From: Lates calcarifer
Lineage: Eukaryota; Chordata; Actinopteri; Centropomidae
NCBI RefSeq assembly: GCF_001640805.2
Contig: NC_066843.1
Coordinates: forward strand, 8,891,686 to 8,955,685
Reading direction: 5' to 3'
DNA: 64,000 nucleotides
Positions 55,001 through 64,000 of this stretch are shown here, piece after piece (the stretch's first letter is position 1; every line of letters begins with the position of its first letter). Under the pieces are notes generated by a model. It was not told where the DNA came from and did no database searches. It worked only from the letters and a program-made list of their open reading frames with translations. The translations under genes were made by a program, and so were the position numbers.

Positions 55001-57749
55001 ACCCACCTTTTAACACAATGAATGACTGTTGCTTTCATTGTGGAATGAATTGCTCATGATTTTGCAGCTTTTCAGTGGGGAGTTGACATAGAGTATTCCT
55101 ATGCAGGGGATGAAAGCATATGTCTTTTGACTCTGTGACGTGGGTGCAACAAACAAGCTGCCCAGCGCTAAGACTTTTGAAGACAGATAAGTTTGCAAAA
55201 TGTGGTTGACTATGTCAAAATTACCATGCATACAGTATATACAAGTAAAAATTAGATATGCACGCTCATTTTAAACATGAGAATTTTTCTTGGGAGGTCA
55301 GAGTGAGTGTTCATTATAACTCAAAAACCGCCTACCGTATTAGATGATGATACTTGTTTCTGCTCGTTGTAGATGTAATTATCATAGAGACTGGTGAGGA
55401 AAAGTTTGCAGATTGAATACATTTAAATTCTGCTGTTTTACAGTAAATTCATTTTTGTAATGATTAATTCTATTGGTAACTGTATTTCTATTGCTGAAAG
55501 TGAGACAGTGATTTCTACGGCAAAATATTACTGAGTAGTGTCTAACCACAGATATAAGTTGCTTACGTATGTACAGGCCTGGTTTATATAATCTGTGTTT
55601 GTGTGTGTGTATGCGTTTATCAGTCTGACAGTCTACCTACACAGCAGAAGAAGGGTGTTGCTGAAGAATTACCATCGTGGTGGCAGACTGTCTGGAGCTC
55701 AGAAATTGGTCTTTTTTCCTTGCCTGGATGCCAGTCAGCCTCCCTCTTTTTTCCCACCTCTCCTCTCTCCTTTCCTCCATCTTCCCCTCTCTCTCTCTCT
55801 GCATCCCTTCTCAATGCAATGAGAAAGGATGGGCTCTTGTCAGCATGAGCAACAGTGGTATTATTGTCAGCGTGAGCTGTCTATCGTTGCAGTGTGTCGG
55901 GCTGGACCCATCCTGTCGGGCTGTCACCACGATGCCGGGATGAGATGTGAAAACTTCGGCGGATTTGTCGGGGGGGAAATAAAGCATGGCACCCGACTGA
56001 TCTGACACCCTTATCTTCATGGTATCAGTCCCCTCACACATAGACAAGTCAGCCAACTGGATCAAATATAAGTAACACACAAAAAATCAATACAAAGTAC
56101 ATCAAAGGCTGCCCATCTACTAGTCCATATGAAATTAATATGACATAAGCAGCTGATGCCAGGCCTGGGGAGTATCATAGTGAGAGACAGCCTGCATCAA
56201 GAACTCTGGCCTACACATGAAACAGCTTCAGTCAAGTTAAACAGTAGATTGGACAGTGCCAGAATGAACATCTCTCTTTTTCTCTATCTCTGCTCCTCGC
56301 TTTCACACACTCTGCCAAGTTTAGAAATCTGAAATTGTCCTTGCCAGAGAAAGAAAAGTGATATCTCGAAGCTATACTCTTATCTAAAAAAGTGGTTGCA
56401 CGTCCCATTTTTCTTTCTTTCTTTCTTTTTTTTTTTAATGGATATCTGCTTACGATTCTGTATGTCTCCTCTGGAGCATACTTGTGTGGCCTCCACATGA
56501 AACCAGCTAGCGAATACAAGCTTTAAAATTTTTCTCCTCTCCTCACTTCCAGGGTGTCTAAGCTCTGCTCAGGGAGTAAGAGTGGTGTAGACAGGAGTAG
56601 AGCCACCAGCTGCTGACCTTTACTAGCATCACACAGCAGCAGGGAGTGCCTCGGTTTACCTGACTCACATCTTGAAAACAGCTAATCAAAAGGTCTCTAA
56701 TGGCTTACCACCTGTGAGGAGCTACATGTGTGTGTTCGTCTATTTACTGATGTGTGTATATTTATGCACTGCGTCAGATCATGGATGTATCTGTGTGTGT
56801 GTGTGTGCACATAGTTGTGCTGTGTATATGCTCATGTAAAGTTTTGATTATATCATTACAAGTCAACAAGGAAAGGAAAATTACCTCTTTGATCCACTAC
56901 AAAGTGGAAGTGGGCTGTGCTGCAAAGGCCCTCAGAGTGGGCGTGAGTCAGTGGAATTTAATAAATCAAATCTGAGTTTCACGCTCATCCTTTAATTTGT
57001 AGTAACCACACGACCGTTCCAACCACCGCCACATTTCAACACCAAAACCACACCTTAAAAAAGCGTCAAAGGTCGGATGAGGTCATGGTCTGGCCACTGC
57101 TGACTAAACTCCTCTGTTGGATTCAATATGCATTTTAGAACAGATTTCATGCTATTCTTTCATTGTGGGAAGCCAACTTTGTATCTACAAACATCCTCTA
57201 TGCAAGATATTAATCTTGACATTTAAAGTAGAGTTTGAATGCTTTTTATTGTTTTTAATCTCAACTGAGAGAGAGAGGTCTGAACTGACCTGTCTCAATC
57301 CACTGCTGTGTTCCTACTCTGGGGTGAATTCTCCTTCAAGGTGTATTCATGCTCGAGGCCACAGTACTGCTAGAGAAGAAAGTGCAATTACACCAAATAA
57401 ATCCCCTTTCCCACAACCTAACCCACTTCTAAGAACCATCTCGCCCTTTTCCTCAGGAAAGGAATCCAACCCGCCTCGTGACCCTTTCAGCAAACCTCCC
57501 TCAAAATCCCTCATAATCAGCACTGCTCGCTGACAGGCTCGGTCTCCACAGCTACTAAGACCGTCCTGATAAAGGTGTGCCTCACATCAATCAGATGGGG
57601 GTAACACTCTAAAAGTAGCCACTTATTGATCAGATCAATAGCAGCCAAAGAAAGCAGGCCTCTGTCACTCTTTCCTCTCTGTGAGAGGAAATGTCGCAAG
57701 GATGGAGAGAAAAGGGGGTGAATAAAGACAGAGAGGTAGATAGAGGAAA

Positions 57750-57775
57750 GGAGAGGAGAGGAGAGGAGAGGAGAG
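57750..57775. repeat. (GGAGA)n microsatellite
   Basis: Five units of GGAGA in a purine-rich tract. Confidence 0.9.
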
Positions 57776-59114
57776 AAAAAAATCGAAGCAAGAGTAAGGG
57801 AGGGAGTTGGACAGGGGCTGGTGTAGGACGGAGGAGGCGAGCAGGGTAAAATAGGTGAGGGTGGTGGGAGGGAGTGGCTTGGCTGCTGTTATAGCTCCCG
57901 GAGAGTAGGAACTCAATCAGCGGCCAGGCGAGCAGCCCATTGTGCCGCGGTGTAATGGGAACTGTGAGATTTTATTAAGAGAGCGCAATTGCATGTGCTC
58001 CTCATCAGGGTTTCCATTGTGGCAGTAGCGGTCACAATGACGTCTGGGGAAGATAGAAACAAGGTATTTACTGTCTCACATTTAGAAGAATAGACAGCTC
58101 CCAGAAATAGGGTTCCACTTTGACGTTAGGGGCTCTGTTGCCTATAATTGTCATGGCATCCTCTTGTTCGATCTGTTTCCTTCCCCATTCCTCTCACTCT
58201 ATTATTCCCTCAGCTCTTTGCCTTTCTTAGGCCCTCTATTCTCTCTCACTCTAGCTATTTAATTTTTTTGCTCTTTCATTTGTCTATCACTTTCCCGACT
58301 CCCTCTGTCTGCCGCGGTGGTAAAACTACACTGCAGAAAAGTCAACCTTCACAAGTTTTCCCTTCACAGTGATTGCATGCATAGCGAGCATGTGCTGTGG
58401 CTATTTAGAGGAGGCAAGTGGAGGGAGTGGGGAGAAAGGTGTGGGAGGACAGCACTGTGAGAAGGTGTATCAGCATGAATAGTGATGGACCCGGCCTTGT
58501 CGGTTTGATGCTGTCAGAGTCGGGTTCCCCGGGACACAGACCATGAATACTGCAGTGGACTGTGTATTCATTTCCCCCATCGGTCAGTACAGATAACGAC
58601 AGGTAAAGGGCATGTTGTTGATTGCTCTGTGTTTGCTGTACAGCTTCATGGGAGGAAAAGAATAGATTTTCTGCCTGTATAGGTTAAATTATAATTCCCT
58701 CACGACTGAGATTCAAGAGACTCCCATTAAGGCTGACTGTGTTTCAGGTTATTAGCTACAATCAAACTTGGCTTTACATTAGGCTACTGCTGTGTTTAAA
58801 TCGTTTTCACAAAAGTTATTTCTTTGAATAAACAACCAAAAGAGTTTTTGATAAATAATGTTTCAGTATAACACATTATTGAGTTGCAGTCAGGTGAACT
58901 GACAAAAATTGAAATGAGACCCATACCTGCCTGGAATATAATCAACAGTGATGTGGAATATGCAATAAATCCTCCAAATTAAATAACAAAATAAATTGGC
59001 CTAAGTGATTTCAGCCCTGATGCTCCTAATGGAAGGAGATTTATCAGTGCCAAAACCATTACAAAACACGATTGGTAAAAGAGATGTGCTTTATGATCTG
59101 ACACTCCTATATTT

Positions 59115-59470
59115 TGTTAGGCACAAAACCAACTTGGTTAGGTTAAGGAAAGTGCATGGTTTGGGCTAAAATGAATACTCACAGTCACAGTCGGAGAAAC
59201 ATTTAGCCTTGGGTTAAAGCTGCTACTTAGTTGAGGTTAGTGGACCTTCGTCACCATGGTTACACTAATAACTACTTGGTTAAGTTTAAAGAGCTAAAGT
59301 CATCATTAAAAGAAACCAAAGTTTACTGTTGCTTGGAAACAGGAAATGAACAGTTGTCTCCCACATTTTTGTTGACCCATCCACCTCCTCCCTTTGCAGA
59401 CTTTGTGGCTCTTTGATCACGTCACCTGACTTCCTCCTCTGCTACCGGCAGACAAGAGATGCAATTACGA
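59115..59470 (+). repeat. teleost dispersed repeat (ACTTGGTTAGGTTAAGGAAA type)
   Basis: Reads CCAACTTGGTTAGGTTAAGG, GCATGGTTTGGGCTAAAATG, GAAACAGGAAATGAACAG, TTTTGTTGACCCATCCACC and GATCACGTCACCTGACTTCC. These blocks in this order match a repeat I have seen in many fish genomes. Class unknown. Confidence 0.6.
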
Positions 59471-61721
59471 CTAGAGAGCTTTGCCACTTCAACATAAATA
59501 TATTGGTCTGGGACATCTTTTGAAGCGATTGATGCTGTTGTTTTTCTTGGGAACATTGTTAAAAATAAAAAACCAAACCACTGCGGTGGTCCTTTAAAAT
59601 CTTGTTTTTTTAGAACACATTTTCGGCAGGCTGTCTGCTCAGGAACAAGTGTCATTGTCCATGAAATCACTGCACTTGTTCTAAACTACAGTAATGTGTC
59701 TTAATTATAGAAATCCATGAATCACGTCAAGTTGAATCATAGGCTGCTGCAATTATCCAATCCAACTGGCAAATTTATTCTCTTGTTTTAGGAAAAGGCT
59801 TATTCTAACACAACTTGTTAAGATGGACTTTGCAGACTGCCGCCTCATCTGACTGTGAGATGATTTTCTATTGAATTATGAGCCACTATCATCACTCTCT
59901 GTCCTGATCTGGCTCTGTCCTAATGAATCCAAGAAACTACTCCTCTCTCTGGTCCCAGCCACTACTGCCTCGCCATCACGGCCAATCTGATAAAGGGATG
60001 AGAGAGGATATCATGTGTTCCTCACACAAATCCTGCCTGTAATCCGTACATTGTTGTTGTTCTACTTCCCTCACTGTAATCTCCTTGCAAGTCCATTCTG
60101 TCCCCCCCAATCCACCAAATATAGTATATCAAACATCCTGGTCAGCCACAATTTTGGGGGAGATAAAGGAAGAGAAGGGAGACATTTAACTGGAAAAAAA
60201 AACTTTTGGAAGTACTTAGTTCTTTGTGAGAGGGGGTTGCTGATAGTGTTGGTATGTGGCCTAACACTGATACACATGCTGGCCACCTGATAATGAGTCA
60301 GAGCAGAACAGGATGGGGGGGGGGGGATTATATCCCCCAGCAGGGATGGGGACCAGCACAGGCCATATGTGGTCCAGTTCTTCATAATCCTATTTGACCA
60401 CACTTAAAGTAGAAGACATTTGAAGAGTAGAGAGCAGATTGAGGGATGGAAAGATGTGTTTGAAATAAACGGATGACACGGTGTTAAGGACAAATGTTAC
60501 TTCGATCAACAGATTAATTTTCTACCTTAAGTCCATCAACACAGTGGACGACCCCGAACAAAGCCCTGCCAAGTGTTGTTTTCTCCATGTTTTTTTCCCC
60601 TCTCTGCCCCCCTTCTCCCTCCACCCAGAGCTGGCTTGAGTTTACCAGTGCTACATTCACCAGTGTGTTTATTTCACTGTACAGCACGCTCCATCTGCTC
60701 AGTTCTGGCAATGTAAAGTGATTGCTGTCGCACATAATTTCTCTGATGCAACTGGATATTTGTCGCCAGTGTGCCCCCAGAACGAGCCACCCGAAGCGTG
60801 GGTAAAGTTTGTTCGCATGCACAGGCAGGTAACAGTTTTTACCCCAAACACACACATACAGTGCAGACACACACTTGAAAACACATACCCCATCTTCAGC
60901 TAGTCTTTATTTTTATCCAGATGCTGACAGTTCTAATCATGTATTGCATCTAAGCCCATTAGCGTCAATAATATGCTTTGACAAAGGGAGCAAAAACCTG
61001 CAAATGGATGCAGACACGGTGAGAAGCACAGTGAATTAGACAAAGCCTAAAAAAGGCGCAATGCAGCACAGCTGACATGCACTATAAGCCTGTAGACATG
61101 AAGCAAAAGCATTGTTTCTGATGTATAAAACACTGTGATTTATAAGCATGGTTCACGGCTGACATGAAATGAAATAGCAACAGACACTTTTGTTTAGATT
61201 GGATCCTTGCCTGTGATTAACAAGGGAAGAGCCAGGTGTTGTTGAGCCTCAGGGTCAGTTTGGGGCTCTGCTGGCTGGTTGATAGTGGCAAAGCTCCACT
61301 GAACACTGTAAACTTGACTGTATGCCACAGGATTCAATTTACAAGCTGTTGGTTTAAGCTGGCACGATGAACCACCCTGTTGTTTGCACCAGGACACACT
61401 GTCTGTTTTGGAGGCTTTTTGTCCTGCAGTTAACGAGCACTCTAGTGGGAGAGAAACTGTAATGGTCGATTACGGCTGTGATAATGGTAGACTCTTTTGT
61501 GTACTCCTCACAATAGTAGAAAACCTGTCCTCACCGAGAGGAAGGAAAACAAACGAGGAAAAAATGAACTCTCAGTTTGCAATCCTGCAAAGCCTGGTGC
61601 TTTTATGTGATGTGCTGACTGAGGGCTCAGTGCTCTCCGCCTGTGGATCTGGATCCCAGTCAAGGGGATCACGCATGCCCAACGCCCCACCAACCCTCTG
61701 TCATCCACCTTCCTCTTCCCT

Positions 61722-61724
<3 letters not shown>

Positions 61725-61765
<41 letters not shown>
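61725..61765. repeat. CA microsatellite
   Basis: About 20 CA units. Confidence 0.95.
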
Positions 61766-61767
<2 letters not shown>

Positions 61768-64000
61768 CTTTACTCACTAACAAAGGTGTTCTTAGAGGTA
61801 CACCAGGGCATTGCTCTGTATTCCTGCTGTATTCTGTGATTTAGGTTTATTCGAATTCATAAACAATGCTGCAGGCATTTCTCTGTATTTTAGAAAATGC
61901 CGACTGAATATATTAAATGACTACTCAGACTTGAGTTTCTAATTTTGAAGAATTGGATGAGAAACTAGTTTCAAAACCAACATATGGCAGGTAAGCGGCT
62001 GAGAAAACAGGTTACAGACAGCAAAGTAATTCAGAGTGGGTCTCAGAACACAAAGAATTCTGGTTATTAGGGATTTCAGTGAAATTATGTTGGATATTTG
62101 CATATCACTTGTTTGTAAAAGATACACATTTCTGTATCTTCTATGCGGGGGAACTATAAAAGAACATCTACTTAAATTTCATCTTGATCACTTAAAGAAA
62201 ACAAAACAAACATGCATTCACCTGCTCTACAATCCCAGAGAAAACAGAGCTCAACAACAGTGTGCATGTAAAAAAAAAAGAAAAAAGAAGAAGAAGTGCA
62301 GGGTGCAGACAATCAATCCTAAATCTATTCCACTGAGGGATCAAAACTCTTAGAGATAAAGGCTTTTAAGAGGACATGAGAGATTTTTCTCTATCACAGC
62401 GGGTCCACAGGTGTCTGGGGGGTGCTTTTGTTGACAGGACCGAGATGATGGCATCAGTTAGTGGTGAACAGCAACAAGAGTTCGCCCGCAATTAATCTCT
62501 GACTGGAGGCCCTTCAGCCACAGCTACAGTGTCAGGCTGATGATAAGGTCATGCTGAGTGACCGGGCTCTTTCTTCAGCTGATTAGTCAAGAGAGTTTAC
62601 AAAGCTGCCACAACTGTGGGCAGTCCATTTGTCAGGCGCCCTGTAATTAATCCATTTCCATTGGAGCCTGTTGGGAGTCCATGGGGATCGCTAAGAGGCC
62701 CTTGAAAGGCAATCATTAGGTACAAAAAACGGAACTGTGTGACACACATAGGACAAAGACACAAAGGCTTGTTTTGAGTGACACAGAGGTATCTGATGTG
62801 TTCCCAACCCCTTACCTCTCACTAAGAGGGTTGATTAGAGAAAGGCCATAGATCAGAGCCTGATGCAGCCACCGCTATAGGAGAGACAGGTGGGAGGGAA
62901 TTAAAGAGGACAAAATAATGATTGTTCTCTAAGTGGACTCATTTATCCAGACACTTTAAGGTCAACACTCGTCTTTTTGCCATGGCAGGCAATATTTGAG
63001 TGTTGTAAATGGTTGACATTTCCAGGAGGATGCCTTAAAGATGCCTCGCACAGCACTGCAATGATGGGAAAGGTAATTCCGGCTGAGGAAGAAGCCTATT
63101 GACTGGAGAGTGAGCTGAATGGCTGACTGTTATTTGACCCTTAGAATTGAGGTGAAGCCGTGCTATGCTAATATCCGCATTCCCTGTTGATATCATTCCA
63201 CACGTCACAAGGGGCGATTTATGCTCAGTAACGGAGAAAATGTTTCTTCAATCACACAGGTGTTTGACACCACGCTTGAGCGCACAATGTTATCTCCAGC
63301 CCGACCAGAGAAAACAGATGTCCAGTCTCTCCCCATACTACAGCATCCCCGCTCCCACCGGGCATGCACAAAGTCACCCAGTCACCCACGCATTAAAGAG
63401 AGGCAGCTGCCAGAGCATTAGTGTCCAAAAATTCAGTAGAGAGACAGACATAAACAAGCATGACAGTTGGTTTTGGGGATGCAAGGAACGCTGATTGACA
63501 GTGCTCTGTCGGCCGGATTAGAGACGTTCATTTCGTCCTGAACTCAATTATATTTTACAAAGGCTGACATCCCCAGTTAATTGCAGCCTTTCCACATGAG
63601 GGAATTATTTGCACTTCTCAATTCCCTGGCCATGTGTACTCTGTTCCGCATGTACAGGCTTCATCTAATATGTGGAAATATTGCAAATTAGATCAGTAAA
63701 AAAAAGAAAAAAATTTGGGAAAAGAAAAAAAAAACTTATGGAAGTGTCGAGAGGCAGAAAGGAGCGAAGCGCTGGTACAACTTCAAGAGAGAAGCGTCTG
63801 GGTGAGTAGTCTGCCTCGGTCTCTCAAGTGTGTCTGGATCTTAGCTCTGAGACAGCTTAGTTCAGAGACAGATCCAAAGTGACAGCATTGTGATGATTGA
63901 CACGGTGATGAAGAGGAGAAGAGAAGAGGAAGAGGGGAGAAAAAGGTTGTGCGACGCCACTGGCTCCACCGTAATGAAAATGTGAGTCTTGCCCATGGAA

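Larger units (their letters stand above)
38763..64000. other. probable 3' part of sdk2 intron 1
   Basis: More than 25 kb with no exon I can support on either strand. The nearest coding exon, exon 2, begins in a split codon, so an exon 1 with start codon and signal peptide must lie upstream. None of the minus-strand open frames here looks like a signal peptide followed by a phase-1 donor. The region carries a SINE, a second dispersed repeat, many microsatellites and homeobox-motif clusters. A small unrecognised exon or a separate noncoding gene cannot be excluded. Confidence 0.65.

Noticed and set aside
60514..60893. Minus-strand open frames with a hydrophobic start, considered as the missing signal-peptide exon
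   Set aside because: No phase-1 donor joins them sensibly to exon 2 and the sequence is unlike a signal peptide followed by the SDK2 N-terminus.
61384..61839. A 151-residue plus-strand open frame
   Set aside because: Runs through a CA microsatellite (His-Thr repeat) and has no recognisable domain.
63690..63850. Possible plus-strand exon ending at a gtgagt donor near 63803
   Set aside because: The donor-like site is the only evidence. No open frame with homology precedes it and the upstream sequence is A-rich.
1..64000. CRISPR arrays, bacterial operons or phage systems
   Set aside because: All repeats are microsatellites or eukaryotic dispersed repeats, and the coding signal is entirely a spliced vertebrate gene.

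Overview
This window is vertebrate nuclear DNA, most likely from a ray-finned (percomorph-type) fish. It has split coding sequence with GT-AG introns, many short introns (80-400 bases), abundant CA/GT microsatellites, a tRNA-derived SINE and several repeat types familiar from teleost genomes. I see no operon, phage, plasmid or CRISPR.

One gene dominates. A sidekick-family cell-adhesion receptor, best matched to SDK2 (sdk2a or sdk2b not resolved), runs right to left on the minus strand from 38762 to the stop codon at 2215-2217. I could place 44 coding exons. If the family layout holds these are exons 2-45, and exon 1 (start codon and signal peptide) was not found. Together they encode about 2174 residues: six Ig domains (exons 2-13), thirteen fibronectin type III domains (exons 14-41), one transmembrane helix (exon 42) and a cytoplasmic tail (exons 43-45) ending in GFSSFV, the sidekick PDZ-binding motif. 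Splice phases agree at every junction. The one exception is exon 19, which carries one base too many and would literally truncate the protein in the third FNIII domain. Paralogue choice rests on remembered human SDK1 and SDK2 sequence, with the cytoplasmic tail and FNIII 6-10 clearly SDK2-like.

Layout: 1-2214 is 3' UTR and downstream flank with a candidate poly(A) signal at 600-605. 2215-9262 holds the tail, transmembrane segment and last FNIII domain, with a decayed mariner relic (about 2704-3052) and a teleost repeat rich in nuclear-receptor half-sites (about 7915-8270) in its introns. 9361-25681 holds the other FNIII exons, mostly tightly packed. 25976-38762 holds the Ig exons with wider introns. 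38763-64000 has no convincing coding exon and is read as the 3' part of a very long intron 1. It contains a SINE, another dispersed repeat, many microsatellites and several AT-rich homeobox-motif clusters that could be enhancers.

Sidekick proteins mediate homophilic adhesion through the N-terminal Ig domains and direct layer-specific synaptic connections in the retina, with the C-terminus held by MAGI-type PDZ scaffolds. The most notable points are the exon 19 frameshift, an in-frame pair of 3' splice sites at exon 39, UG or CA repeat tracts set against several splice sites, and the intronic mobile elements. I found no undescribed multi-gene system here.
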